From CBDHDN01 sp965261585 (GTDB lineage: Bacteria; Pseudomonadota; Alphaproteobacteria; UBA6615), in NCBI GenBank assembly GCA_965261585.1, contig CBDHDN010000015.1, positions 1 to 64,000 on the forward strand: 64,000 bases of DNA, given 5' to 3'. The stretch's first letter is position 1. The number at the start of each line of letters is the position of its first letter. Below the pieces are notes generated by a model. It did no database searches, was not told the DNA's origin, and was given only the letters and a program-made list of their open reading frames with translations. The translations under genes and the position numbers were made by a program. Below, one piece after another: positions 10,355 to 19,968 of the stretch.

Positions 10355-11734
10355 ATGATGTTGCAGGTCACGAACCCCTACTCTCTGGAGCCCGTCGGAG
10401 AGGTTGCCTTGCGCGAATGGCGCTCCGCCGACCGATGGCTCGACACCGCGCTGCGCCTGCATCGCGATGCGGAGGGCCGGCCGCCCGCGTACCAACGGAT
10501 CGCCACGCTCGAAAAAGCCGCGGCCATCATGCGCGAGCGGGCCGAGGCCCTCGCCTACACGATCGCCGACGAGGACGGCAAGCCGCTGATCGATGCCCGC
10601 ATCGAGGTCGAGCGCGCCATCGACGGCGTCGGGCTCGCCGCCAAGGAGGTCGCGAACCTACACGGGCGCGAGATCCCGATGGATCTCACCGCCGCCGGGG
10701 CCGGGCGGATGGCGTTCACCACACGAGAGCCGATCGGTCCGGTCGTCGCCGTCTCCGCGTTCAACCATCCGCTCAACCTCATCGTCCACCAAGTCGCACC
10801 GGCGGTCGCGGTCGGCTGTCCGGTCATCGTCAAGCCGGCCGACGACACGCCGCTGTCGGCGCTGGCGTTCATCGAGATCCTGCACGAAGCAGGATTGTCC
10901 GAGGAACGCTGCGCGTTGTTCCCCTGCGACATCCCGACCGCGGAGAAGTTGGTGACCGATCCGCGGGTCGCGTTCTTTAGCTTCATCGGATCGGCGCGGG
11001 TCGGCTGGGCACTGCGCGCGAAGCTCGCCCCGGGGACACGCTGCGCGCCCGAGCATGGCGGCGCGGCGCCGGTGATCGCGGACGAGACCGCCGATATCGA
11101 AACCATGATCCCGCTGCTCCTCAAGGGCGGGTTCTATCACGCCGGACAGGTCTGCGTTTTCGTCCAGCGGGTGTTCGCACCGCGCGGCCTGGCGGGTGAT
11201 GTCGCGGAGCGGCTGGCCGAGGGCGCATCGCGTCTGGTGGTCGGCAACGCCGTCGAGGAGGGGGCCGACGTCGGCCCGCTCATCCGGCCGCGCGAGGTCG
11301 ACCGCGTCACGGACTGGGTGTCCGAGGCGACCGATGGCGGCGGGCGAATTCTGTGCGGCGGGCAGCGGCACGGCGAGACCGCCTATGATCCGACGGTCAT
11401 CCTCGACCCGCCGCCGGGCGTTCGGCTGTCGCGCGAGGAGATCTTCGGGCCGGTCGTGGCGGTGTACGGCTACGACGACCTCGACGAAGCAATCAGCCGG
11501 GCGAACGCATTGCCGTACGCGTTTCAGGCGGCGGCCTTTACCCGCCGGCTCGACAACGCGACGAAACTGATCCGCGCGCTCGACGCCACCGCGGTAATGA
11601 TCAACGACCACTCGGCCTTCCGCGTCGACTGGATGCCGTTTGCCGGTCGCCACCATTCTGGTCAAGGTACGGGCCGTATCGGCTACACGATGCACGACAT
11701 GACCCAGGAGAAAATGGCGGTCATCAAGCTCTGA
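10355..11734 (+). CDS. NAD(P)-dependent aldehyde dehydrogenase
   Basis: ALDH-superfamily enzyme oxidising an aldehyde to its acid. The 459-residue protein shows the oxyanion-site Asn region SAFNHPLN, the cofactor lysine in VIVKPADDTP, FIGSARVGW (G-x-G-type turn), the general-base glutamate E233 in PEHGG, the catalytic cysteine C267 in HAGQVCVFV, and the late EEIFGPV block. It is slightly short at the N-terminus relative to typical 470-490 residue members. Start codons ATG at 10355 and 10358 are adjacent; the ribosome site is weak, which with the 37-bp gap suggests translation coupled to the upstream ThDP enzyme. GQVC-type active sites are common in lactaldehyde/glycolaldehyde and semialdehyde branches; the substrate cannot be fixed. 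Confidence 0.88.
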   Translation: MMLQVTNPYSLEPVGEVALREWRSADRWLDTALRLHRDAEGRPPAYQRIATLEKAAAIMRERAEALAYTIADEDGKPLIDARIEVERAIDGVGLAAKEVANLHGREIPMDLTAAGAGRMAFTTREPIGPVVAVSAFNHPLNLIVHQVAPAVAVGCPVIVKPADDTPLSALAFIEILHEAGLSEERCALFPCDIPTAEKLVTDPRVAFFSFIGSARVGWALRAKLAPGTRCAPEHGGAAPVIADETADIETMIPLLLKGGFYHAGQVCVFVQRVFAPRGLAGDVAERLAEGASRLVVGNAVEEGADVGPLIRPREVDRVTDWVSEATDGGGRILCGGQRHGETAYDPTVILDPPPGVRLSREEIFGPVVAVYGYDDLDEAISRANALPYAFQAAAFTRRLDNATKLIRALDATAVMINDHSAFRVDWMPFAGRHHSGQGTGRIGYTMHDMTQEKMAVIKL

Positions 11735-11783
11735 GCCGAGCCAGCGCGCCGCGAAACCTCGATGACATGAGAAGGGACCACAC

Positions 11784-12527
11784 ATGCTGAACGAATTGCA
11801 GGAACGCTGGTGCTCCGAGAGCAGATGGGACTTTTCGGACCTGAAGGCTTTGTTCCTCAACTGCACTCTGAAGCGATCGCCGGAACTTTCGCACACCGAC
11901 GGTCTCATCCGGATCTCTCAGGCGATCATGGAAAAGAACGGTGTTTCCGTGGAGTGTGTGCGGCCCATCGATTACGACATCGCCACCGGGGTCTATCCCG
12001 ACATGACAGAACATGGCTGGGAGAAGGATGATTGGCCGCAGGTCTATGAAAAGGTGGAGGCCGCCCACATCCTCGTCGTCACGTCACCGATTTGGCTGGG
12101 CGAGAAGTCTTCGATCTGCAACCAGGTCATCGAGCGGCTCTACGCGAACTCGCATATCTTGAACGAACATGGTCAGTACGCCTATTACGGACGGGTCGGC
12201 GGCTGTCTGATCACCGGGAACGAGGATGGCGTGAAGCACATCGCCATGAACATCCTCTACTCGCTCCAGCACTTGGGCTATGTCATCCCACCACAGGCCG
12301 ATTCTGGATGGCTTGGCACCGTCGGTCCCGGGCCCTCCTATCTCGATCCTGATTCCGGAGGACCGGAGAACGACTTTACCAATCGGAACACGACCTTCAT
12401 GACTTGGAACCTGTTGCACCTCGCGCGCATGATCAAAGATGCCGGCGGCTTGCCCGCGCATGGCAACCAGCGCTCGGCATGGGACGCGGGCTGCCGCTTC
12501 GACTATCCCAACCCGGACTACCGTTAG
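11784..12527 (+). CDS. Flavodoxin-fold NAD(P)H-dependent oxidoreductase
   Basis: A 247-residue protein of the FMN_red/flavodoxin family, expected to bind FMN and move electrons from NAD(P)H. Visible are the N-terminal strand and phosphate loop LKALFLNCTLKRSPELSHTD (the FMN-binding loop), VVTSPIWLGEKSS with the conserved P-x-W-x-G turn, and GRVGGCLITGNEDG. AAGGGA lies upstream of the ATG. It is 50 bp downstream of the aldehyde dehydrogenase and followed by a truncated SDR, so all four genes probably formed one operon before the IS21 insertion. The partner substrate is unknown. Confidence 0.82.
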   Translation: MLNELQERWCSESRWDFSDLKALFLNCTLKRSPELSHTDGLIRISQAIMEKNGVSVECVRPIDYDIATGVYPDMTEHGWEKDDWPQVYEKVEAAHILVVTSPIWLGEKSSICNQVIERLYANSHILNEHGQYAYYGRVGGCLITGNEDGVKHIAMNILYSLQHLGYVIPPQADSGWLGTVGPGPSYLDPDSGGPENDFTNRNTTFMTWNLLHLARMIKDAGGLPAHGNQRSAWDAGCRFDYPNPDYR

Positions 12528-12611
12528 TCTTTCCCCGTGCATGAGCGTCGGCTCGTGCGCTATGGACGAACTGTTTGACCGGGCGGGATCGAGGTGAGGG
12601 GGAGATGAAGC

Positions 12612-12894
12612 TTGGGCGTATTTGACCTGTTCCGTCTGGACGGCAAGACGGCGCTCATCACCGGCGCAAGCCGTGGCCTGGGCCGATCCATGGCGCTCGC
12701 CCTGGCCGAGGCCGGCGCCGATTTGGTGATCACCGGGCGCCACCAAGACACACTGGATCAGACTGCGGAAGAAATCCGCGCCCATGGCCGGAAGGTCGAT
12801 GCGCTGGCGGTCGATATGGGGGTGCCGGAGGCGTGCGAGGCGGCGTTCGAGCGATGTCTGCGCGCCCATGGCCCCATCGATATCCTCATCAACA
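12612..12894 (+). pseudogene. Short-chain dehydrogenase/reductase, truncated by IS21
   Basis: The first ~94 residues of a classical SDR: the NAD(P)-binding TGASRGLG glycine motif at about residues 17-24 and the start of the NNAG strand (IDILIN). Coding sequence stops at the IS21 end; the frame then reads a few IS codons to a stop at 12917. It starts with TTG, preceded by a GAGGGGGAGA ribosome site. The catalytic Tyr-x-x-x-Lys half is absent and is not found on the other side of the IS, which shows that DNA was lost or exchanged. Confidence 0.9.
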
Positions 12895-12994
12895 TGTGTG
12901 CGGCGGTGACAAATTAGACCACGGAAGCGGCGAGATTTGCCCGGCTGCGGGCGGAGTAAAACTCTGCCACCTGTAGCCTTCGATCCTTTTCGGG

Positions 12995-14510
12995 ATGGAA
13001 GGTGGGAGGATGTATACCGTGGACCTTTATCTACGCGTTCGGCTGGCGTGCCATGTTGATGGGCTGAGTCAGCGAGAGGCGGCGAGTCGGTTTGGCATAG
13101 CGCGAGAGACGGTGAGGAAGATGCTCGGGCACTCGGAGCCGCCTGGCTACCGCCGCCGCCAGCCACCGAAGCGCCCGAAGCTGGACCCCTTCAGGGATAT
13201 CATTGACCGTATTCTGGAAGAGGACCGAACGGTTCACTGCAAGCAGCGCCACACGGCGAAGCGGATATTCGAGCGTCTTCGCGACGAGCATGGCTTTGCG
13301 GGCAAACAGACCATCGTCAAGGATTACGTCCGGGAACGGCGCCGTCGCCAGCGTGAGATGTTCGTGCCGCTGGCGCACCCTCCGGGTCACGCTCAGGCGG
13401 ACTTTGGCGAGGCGGATGCGATCATCGCCGGCGTCAAGCGGCGGGCGCATTTTTTCGCCATGGACCTTCCCCACAGCGATGCCTGCTTCGTTGCGGCCTA
13501 CCCGGCGGCGGCGACGGAGGCCTGGCTGGACGGCCACAACGGGGCCTTCGCCTTCTTCGGCGGCATTCCCCAATCGATTCTCTACGACAATGACAAGTGC
13601 CTGGTGTCGCGCATCCTGCCGGACGGCACGCGGCAACGAACGCGAGCGTTCAGCGGGCTTCAATCCCATTATCTGTTCCAGGATCGATATGGCCGCCCCG
13701 GCAAGGGCAATGATAAGGGCAAGGTGGAGGGGCTGGTCGGTTACGCCCGCCGGAACTTCATGGTTCCCATCCCCCGGTTTGCGAGCTGGGACGCCTTCAA
13801 CGCTCACCTGGAACATCAATGTCGGAGACGGGAAAGCGACGTCTTGCGCGGCCATCGCGAGACCATCGGCGAGCGGTTCGGATGCGACCGGGAGAAGCTG
13901 ATGGAATTGCCGCCGGCGCCTTTCGAGGCCTGCGACAAGGAGGGCACGCGGGTCAATTCGCTCTCCCTGGTGCCGCTATCGGGGCAACGACTACTCGGTG
14001 CCCGTCGCCTACGGTCACCAAGAGGTCTGGGTCCGTGGCTACGTGCACGAGGTGGTCATCGGCTGCGCCGCCGAGGTCATCGCCCGGCACCCACGCTCTT
14101 ACGAACGAGAGGACCTGATCTTCGAGCCGATCCACTATCTGGCCTTGCTGGAGCGGAAGATCGGTGCCCTCGATCAAGCCGCCCCGCTGGCCGGTTGGAA
14201 GCTGCCCGAGGCGTACGCCAACCTGCGCCGCTTGCTTGAAGCCCGCATGGGCAAGGCCGGCAAGCGGGAGTACGTGCAAGTGCTCCGTCTTCTGGAGACC
14301 TTTGCCCTTGAGGAGGTGCACGGTGCCATCCGCGATGCCCTGCGGTTAGGCGCCATCGGCTATGATGCGGTCAAGCACCTGGTGCTGTGTCGCGTCGAGC
14401 GTCGACCCCCCCGGCTCGACTTGAACGTTTATCCCTATCTGCCGCGGGCCCAGGTGACCACCACATCCGCCGCCAGCTACATGAGCCTGCTGGGCGGAGC
14501 GGCGCCGTGA
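12995..14510 (+). pseudogene. istA: IS21 transposase IstA, frameshifted
   Basis: The IstA integrase/transposase of an IS21 element. The N-terminal part shows the helix-turn-helix (LSQREAASRFGIARETVRKML) and the DDE core starting HAQADFGEADA. Near 13970 the frame breaks: the sequence after NSLSLV should read RYRGNDYSVPVAYGHQEV but one extra C shifts it. The remainder (13998-14510) encodes the normal C-terminus ending ASYMSLLGGAAP. The element is therefore probably unable to transpose alone, unless the indel is a sequencing error. The stop overlaps the start of istB (GTGA). Confidence 0.88.
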
Positions 14511-15274
14511 GCGACACGCCGCAGGTGTTGCTGGCCCATCACCTGAAGGCCCTCAAGCTGCCGACCTTCCTCAGGGAGTACGACAAGCTGGCTCGCCAGT
14601 GTGCCAGCGAGGGCGCCGACCACGTGCGCTACCTGCTCCGCCTGGCCGAGCTGGAACTGATCGACCGCGAGCGCCGCATGGTCGAGCGGCGAATCAGGCA
14701 AGCGAAGTTCCCGACCGTCAAGAGCTTGGACAGCTTTGACTTCAAAGCGATCGCCTCGCTCAACAAGGCGCTGGTCCTCGAGCTGGCACGATGCGAGTAC
14801 ATCGAGCGCCGGGAGAATGTGATCGCTCTGGGCAATTCCGGCACCGGCAAGAGTCACATTGCGCTCGGCCTCGGCCTTGCCGCCTGCCAGAAGGGCCTGT
14901 CGGTCGGCTTTACCACCGCCGCCGCCCTGGTCCACGAGCTCATCGAGGCGCGCGATGACAGACAGCTGCTGAGGTTCCAGAAGAAGCTCGCCAACCTCAA
15001 GCTCCTCATCATCGACGAGCTGGGTTTCGTGCCGCTCTCCAAGACCGGCGCCGAGTTGCTGTTCGAGGTGTTCAGCCAGCGCTACGAGCGTGGCTCGATC
15101 CTGGTGACCTCCAACCTGCCATTCGACGAGTGGACGGAGGTTTTCGGCTCAGAACGCCTGACGGGGGCGTTGCTGGACCGCCTGACCCACCACGTCCATA
15201 TCCTGGAAATGAACGGCGAAAGCTTCCGCCTCAAGCAGAGCCGAAGAAAACAGAAACCCGCAAAAAGCGCCTGA
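14507..15274 (+). CDS. istB: IS21 helper ATPase IstB
   Basis: AAA+ ATPase that assists IS21 transposition and target choice. The chosen GTG start at 14507 overlaps the istA stop (GTGA) and gives 255 residues, the usual length. Walker A GNSGTGKSH, Walker B LLIIDELGF and sensor segment LVTSNLPFDEW are intact; the C-terminus is basic (LKQSRRKQKPAKSA). The gene appears intact although istA is broken. Confidence 0.94.
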   Translation: MSDTPQVLLAHHLKALKLPTFLREYDKLARQCASEGADHVRYLLRLAELELIDRERRMVERRIRQAKFPTVKSLDSFDFKAIASLNKALVLELARCEYIERRENVIALGNSGTGKSHIALGLGLAACQKGLSVGFTTAAALVHELIEARDDRQLLRFQKKLANLKLLIIDELGFVPLSKTGAELLFEVFSQRYERGSILVTSNLPFDEWTEVFGSERLTGALLDRLTHHVHILEMNGESFRLKQSRRKQKPAKSA

Positions 15275-15463
15275 GCGGCACCCGCTTGCCCCCGTGGGCC
15301 CACAGGCCCCTCCCACGCGCGCCGCGGCCTTTGCCTGCTGAGGGGCAGTCCACGCCGCGCGTGGGTCCCTCCCGTGGACTACGGGGACAAGCTCCTCACC
15401 GAACCAAAGTGGCCCACTTTTGCTCCGCCACATGGCCGGGTTTTACTCCGCCGTTGACACCCA

Positions 15464-16480
15464 TTCGTCGAAATGACGGCGCTGGTCGAAGCCGACGTCA
15501 TCGAGCCCTGGGACAACTACATCCCGGCCGAAGTCATCGACGACCTGAGTCCGTCGATTCGCGAGGAATGCACGATCGACGGCAAGCTCTACAGCTGGCC
15601 GTTCCTACTCGATGTGATCGGCATGGGCTGGCATTCAGGCGTCGCCGCCGCGGCCGGCCTGCCCGACACCCCGCCGGAGACGTGGACCGAGTACATGGCC
15701 GGCGCCAGGAAGATCGTCGAAACCGGCGCCGCACCGTTCGGCGCGACGTTCGACGCCCACGGCTGGCGCCCGTTGGCGCCGATCACCCACAGCCGCAGCA
15801 GCGACGTCTACACGTCTGAGGGCCTGTTCGACTTCACCAGCGACGCCGCCGTCGAGGCGCTGGTGCTGATGAAGGATATGATGTCCGTGTCGCACCCGGA
15901 CGTGCTGCTTGCCGGCGCCTCCGATGGCGGCGTCAACGGTACGCCGGACGAGGTCGCATTCGCGGCCCAGCGCGTCGGCTATTACATCAAGTACTTCAAC
16001 GCGCCGCTGCGCATGGCCCAGTATTGGGATACGCCCGGTCAGCTGAGCATGGGGCCGCTGCCGAAGTTCGAAGGCGGCGAGGGGTCGACCGTGTTCTGGA
16101 CGACCGGTTGCGCGCTGTTCAAGCATGGCCAGAACAAAGAGAAGGCGGCCGAGTACATTCGCGAGCTGACCTACGACGCCCAGATCTGGAAGGACTCGAT
16201 TGCCGGTACCGAGACCGGACATCCGGGCCAGCTGCCGCCCTACGCGTCGATCTACGCCGATTGGGCCGCCAACACGCCGGACTGGATGCCGCCCTTCGTG
16301 GGCCTGGTCCGCGGCCAGCTCGATCAGGCCAAGGCGATCACCAACCACCTGTTCGGCCTGAGCCAGTTCCAGATCGGCCAGTCCGTCTGGGAGACCTATC
16401 TCACGGGCAAGGAATCCGATCCACGCGTCGCAATGGCGAATGTGGTGGAGGCCGTGCAAGCCGAGTTGAAGCGCGGCTAG
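15464..16480 (+). pseudogene. Sugar ABC transporter solute-binding protein, N-terminus lost
   Basis: C-terminal ~336 residues of a family-1 extracellular solute-binding protein. The frame is open from the very edge of the IS21 (FVEMTALVEADVIEPWDN); the signal peptide and first ~100 residues are missing, compared with the usual 420-450. Recognisable parts are TIDGKLYSWPFLLDVIGMGW, the hinge and WTTGCALFKHG. It is followed by the two cognate permease genes. Without a signal peptide it could not reach the periplasm, so the transporter is presumably dead unless another binding protein serves it. Confidence 0.87.
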
Positions 16481-16614
16481 CAAACCATGGGCTGTCCGGG
16501 GGACGGGCGCGCGCGCGAACGCCTCGTTCCCCGGCGCGCCGCATAGGCAAAGCCATCAAACATCCCGCTGCGGCGTGATTGTGCCGTGGGCCGCCGCGAT
16601 ATGTGAACCAACGC

Positions 16615-17538
16615 ATGCAACGGCCGTATTCGTCAGCCAGGGCGTACCATCTGCGACAGGGCGTCAACACCTGGTTTTTTTTGCTGCCCGCGTTGGTGTT
16701 TTTCGTCGGCTATCAGGTCTTCCCCATCGTCCGCGTGGTGTGGATCAGCTTCACCGATTTCGAGTTCCTCACCAACGAGCCGGCGAGTTGGGTCGGGTTC
16801 GGCAACTACATCGAGGCGCTGAACGACCCCCTGCTGTGGGCGAGCCTTGGGCGCGCGGCCCTGTTCACGATGATGTTCCTGCCCGGCACCATCATCTTCC
16901 CCCTGCTGCTGGCGATTCTGGTCGACCGGGTCCGCGAGCCGCGCCTGGCGACCTTGTACCGGGTGGTGCTGCTTATCCCCGCGCTCATTCCCAGCACCCT
17001 CGTGTTCGTGCTGTGGAAGTGGATGTACAACTACCAGGTCGGCCCCATCAATTACCTCCTGGTGGAGGTGTTCGAGCTGTTCACGTTCCAGAATGCGCCG
17101 CAGTGGCTCGGTGGGACGCCGCTGACCCTGCCCTCGATCGCGATCATGGAGGTGTGGTGGGGCCTGGGCTATCACGCCATCTTTTTCCTCGCCGGGCTGG
17201 CGGCGATCCCCAAGGAAATGACGGAAGCGGCCCGCCTCGACGGGGCCAATGAATGGAAAGTGTTCTGGCACGTGACCCTGCCGCGCCTCGCTCCGATCAT
17301 GATGATTCTGGTGGTGCTGCGCTTCGGCACCTCGATGGCGGTGATCGACGAGTATCTGATTTTCGGTGGCTTCAACCGGGCGTCGCCGACATACACCTGG
17401 ACCATCTACATGTACGATCAGGCGTTCAACCTTGGCCTTTGGCGGCAGGGCTTCGCGGCGGCGATCGGCATGATCGGCGCGGTCGTGGTGATGTTTTTCG
17501 TCGCCATTCTGATCTGCATCTTCCGCCCAAGGGGTTGA
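16615..17538 (+). CDS. Sugar ABC transporter permease (MalF/UgpA type)
   Basis: Inner-membrane permease of a CUT1 carbohydrate importer. Six hydrophobic segments are visible, beginning TWFFLLPALVFFVGYQVFPIV. The cytoplasmic EAA loop that contacts the ATPase reads EAARLDGANEWKVFWHVTLP. Start ATG 16615 (MQRPYSS) is preferred; a TTG at 16579 would add 12 residues that look non-native. It lies downstream of the truncated binding protein and 7 bp before the second permease. No ATPase gene is in the window; CUT1 systems often use an ATPase encoded elsewhere. Confidence 0.9.
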   Translation: MQRPYSSARAYHLRQGVNTWFFLLPALVFFVGYQVFPIVRVVWISFTDFEFLTNEPASWVGFGNYIEALNDPLLWASLGRAALFTMMFLPGTIIFPLLLAILVDRVREPRLATLYRVVLLIPALIPSTLVFVLWKWMYNYQVGPINYLLVEVFELFTFQNAPQWLGGTPLTLPSIAIMEVWWGLGYHAIFFLAGLAAIPKEMTEAARLDGANEWKVFWHVTLPRLAPIMMILVVLRFGTSMAVIDEYLIFGGFNRASPTYTWTIYMYDQAFNLGLWRQGFAAAIGMIGAVVVMFFVAILICIFRPRG

Positions 17539-17545
17539 CGACGAC

Positions 17546-18433
17546 ATGGCCATCCAAGCTGCTCATCCCGCCCCGTACACGCCAACGCAAACGCAGTCAT
17601 GGTTCGCGCTGCATCGCCGCGCGATCATCCGCCATGGGGTGATCAATCTGTTCATGGTGATCATCCTGGCGCCCCTGGCCTGGGTTCTGTTGCTGTCCAT
17701 CAAGTCGCTGCCCGATTCAATGCGCGGGCAGCTGTGGCCGCGAAATTTCGACTATTCCCACTACGGCTATGTGTTCGACAAAATCGCCACACTGCCCCAA
17801 AACATGTTCAACTCCATCTACGTGACCGGTGCGACGGTGCTGATCACCACCTTCTGCGCGGTGCTTGCCGGCTACGCCCTGGTCCATCTCAGACCGCACG
17901 GAGCCGTCGTCATCTTCACCGTTCTGCTGGTTTCGCTGTACTTTCCGACGCGGGTGGTCGCGATCATCTCGATCTATGAAATCCAGGATTTCCTGGGCCT
18001 GATCAACAGCACCAGCGGGCTCATCCTGCCTTACATCACGCTGAATCTTGCAATCAGCGTGCTGATCATGCGCGCCGTCTTCCAGCTGGTGCCGCACGAA
18101 GTGATGGAATCGGCGCGGCTCGACGGCGCCGGTACGTGGCGCACCCTTTGGTTCGTCGGTCTGCCGTTGGTGAGGAATGGTCTGGTCGTGGTGTTCATCG
18201 TCAATTTCGTCACCGCCTGGGGCGAGTTCCTGTTGGGCTCGACGCTGACCAATGACCAGGAAGTGCGGACCATGCCGGTTGTTCTCGCCGCGGCGCAGGG
18301 CGGCATGGGACAGTGGGCGTGGCCGCGCATCGCGGCGGTCTATGTCATTGTCGTCACGCCGGGCCTCGTCGCCTTCACGTTCGCCCAGAAGCTGTTCTTC
18401 AAGGGGCTGACGGAAGGCGTGGTGAAAGGTTGA
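17546..18433 (+). CDS. Sugar ABC transporter permease (MalG/UgpE type)
   Basis: Second permease of the CUT1 importer, 295 residues, with an N-terminal membrane helix (GVINLFMVIILAPLAWVLLL) and an EAA loop ESARLDGAGTWRTLWFVGLP. It begins 7 bp after the first permease stop and so is co-translated with it. The transported sugar cannot be inferred. A possible remnant of a following amidohydrolase gene begins 33 bp downstream. Confidence 0.9.
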   Translation: MAIQAAHPAPYTPTQTQSWFALHRRAIIRHGVINLFMVIILAPLAWVLLLSIKSLPDSMRGQLWPRNFDYSHYGYVFDKIATLPQNMFNSIYVTGATVLITTFCAVLAGYALVHLRPHGAVVIFTVLLVSLYFPTRVVAIISIYEIQDFLGLINSTSGLILPYITLNLAISVLIMRAVFQLVPHEVMESARLDGAGTWRTLWFVGLPLVRNGLVVVFIVNFVTAWGEFLLGSTLTNDQEVRTMPVVLAAAQGGMGQWAWPRIAAVYVIVVTPGLVAFTFAQKLFFKGLTEGVVKG

Positions 18434-18466
18434 CGCCGCGCGCGGTCCAAAGGGGAGGGAACCGCC

Positions 18467-18556
18467 TTGCAGGGCCTAAGGCTGACCGGCGGCCGGCTGA
18501 TCGATCCCACGAACGGGCCTAGAGTCGCTTACCGCCGCGTGGGTACCCGTGCCTAA
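18467..18556 (+). pseudogene. Possible 5' remnant of an amidohydrolase-type gene
   Basis: A 29-codon frame starting TTG after a good AGGGGAGGGA ribosome site encodes LTGGRLIDPTNG, which resembles the first strand of dihydroorotase/amidohydrolase proteins (typically GGRVIDPANG). It runs into the end of pyk and stops. If real, it is the head of a gene once part of the sugar-transport operon, now cut off. The match is short and could be chance. Confidence 0.3.
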
Positions 18557-19968
18557 TCGACCCAGGCGATGCGCAGCAGGTTGGTCGCGCCCGGTGTGCC
18601 GAACGGGACGCCGGCGGTGATCGCCAGGCGGTCGCCGGGCTCGGCGAAGCCCTCCTGCTTGGCGGCGGCGCAGGCGCGCGTGACCATCTCGTCCATGTTC
18701 GTCGCGTCCTCGGTGACGACGGTGTGGATGCCCCAGGCCACGGTCAGCTGGCGCGCCGTCGCCAGCCGCGGCGTCAGGCACAGGATCGGCACGCTGGGAC
18801 GCTCGCGCGATGCGCGCAGGGCGGTCGAGCCGGACGTCGTGTAGGTCGCCACGGCGGCCGCCCGCATGGTCTCGGCCACTTGACGGGCCGCCGCGGTGAT
18901 CGCATCGGCGGCCGTCTCCTCGTGATCGTCCTGCGCTGCAATCAGGGTCGTGCGATAGGCCGGGTCGTGCTCCACCGTCGTCAGGATGCGGTCCATCATC
19001 GTCACCGCTTCGACGGGATAGTCGCCGGCGGCGGTTTCGGCCGACAGCATCACCGCGTCGGCGCCGTCGTAGACGGCCGTCGCCACGTCGGAGGCTTCGG
19101 CCCGGGTCGGCCGCGGCGAGCGGATCATCGATTCGAGCATCTGGGTCGCGACGACGACCGGCTTGCCGGTGCGCCGGCAGGCGCGGACGATGCGCTTCTG
19201 GATGCCGGGGACGGCCTCCGGCGGCATCTCGACACCCAAATCGCCGCGCGCCACCATCACGCCGTCGGCCATCTCGACGATCTGCTCCAGATGGTCGATC
19301 GCCGCCGGCTTCTCCAGCTTGGCCATGATGCGCGCCCGCGGGCCGATCAGGCGACGCGCCTCGGCGACGTCTTCGGGCCGCTGTACGAAGCTCAGCGCGA
19401 TCCAGTCGCAGCCGAGCTCCAGGCCGAAGCGCAGATCGTCGCGGTCCTTCGGGGTCAGCGGCGAGATCGGCAAAACGACGCCGGGCAGGTTGATGCCCTT
19501 GCGGTCGGAGACCTCGCCGCCGTCCACGACCTCGGTATCGACGAAGCCGTCGCCGACGCTGGTGACGCGCAGGCGTATCCGGCCATCGTCGATCAGCACG
19601 TCGGTGCCGGGCGTCAGCGTCGAGAACACCTCCGGGTGGGGCACGTGCGCATGCTCGGCGTTGCCCGGCCGCGGCTCCAGCTCGAGGCGGAAACCGGCGC
19701 CGGCCTCCAGGGTGGCGGTACCGCCCGCGAACTTGCCCAGGCGCAGCTTCGGCCCCTGCAAGTCGACGATCGTGCCGATCGGACGGCTCGTTTCCGTCTC
19801 CAGCGCCCGGAGGATGTCGTAGCGTCGCCGGTGGTCGGCATGGCTGCCGTGGCTCAGGTTCAGGCGAAAGACGTCCGCGCCGGCGGTGAACAGCGCGCGG
19901 ATGACATCGGCCCCGTCGCTGGCGGGGCCCAACGTCGCGACGACCTTGCCGTTGCGGAATCGTCGCAT
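18553..19968 (-). CDS. pyk: Pyruvate kinase
   Basis: Final glycolytic step: phosphoenolpyruvate plus ADP to pyruvate plus ATP. The 471-residue protein starts MRRFRNGKVVATLGPASDG. Substrate and metal residues are seen in RLNLSHGSHADH, the catalytic lysine region ARIMAKLEKPAAIDH, MVARGDLGVEMP, VVATQMLESMI and MLSAETAAGDYP. The C-terminal domain (ATYTTSGSTALRASRERPSVPI) is present. Long open frames continue upstream of 19968 but have no homology. It is convergent with the sugar permease operon and divergent from the N-formylglutamate amidohydrolase gene. Confidence 0.97.
   Translation of the reverse strand: MRRFRNGKVVATLGPASDGADVIRALFTAGADVFRLNLSHGSHADHRRRYDILRALETETSRPIGTIVDLQGPKLRLGKFAGGTATLEAGAGFRLELEPRPGNAEHAHVPHPEVFSTLTPGTDVLIDDGRIRLRVTSVGDGFVDTEVVDGGEVSDRKGINLPGVVLPISPLTPKDRDDLRFGLELGCDWIALSFVQRPEDVAEARRLIGPRARIMAKLEKPAAIDHLEQIVEMADGVMVARGDLGVEMPPEAVPGIQKRIVRACRRTGKPVVVATQMLESMIRSPRPTRAEASDVATAVYDGADAVMLSAETAAGDYPVEAVTMMDRILTTVEHDPAYRTTLIAAQDDHEETAADAITAAARQVAETMRAAAVATYTTSGSTALRASRERPSVPILCLTPRLATARQLTVAWGIHTVVTEDATNMDEMVTRACAAAKQEGFAEPGDRLAITAGVPFGTPGATNLLRIAWVD

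Larger units (their letters stand above)
12895..15463. mobile_element. IS21-family insertion sequence
   Basis: About 2.57 kb with the istA-istB gene pair. The ends carry related terminal sequences: left TGTGTGCGGCGGTGAC and, reading inward from the right end, TGGGTGTCAACGGCGG; GGCGGAGTAAAA is repeated inside both ends, as in the multiple-repeat ends of IS21 elements. Exact boundaries are good to a few bases. No target duplication is seen: flanks end ATCAACA on the left and begin TTCGTCGAA on the right. The flanking genes are unrelated, so this is a recombinant junction and not a simple insertion. Confidence 0.88.

Noticed and set aside
13965..13980. Programmed frameshift in istA
   Set aside because: IS21 istA is not known to use frameshifting at this internal position and no slippery motif is seen; an indel is simpler.
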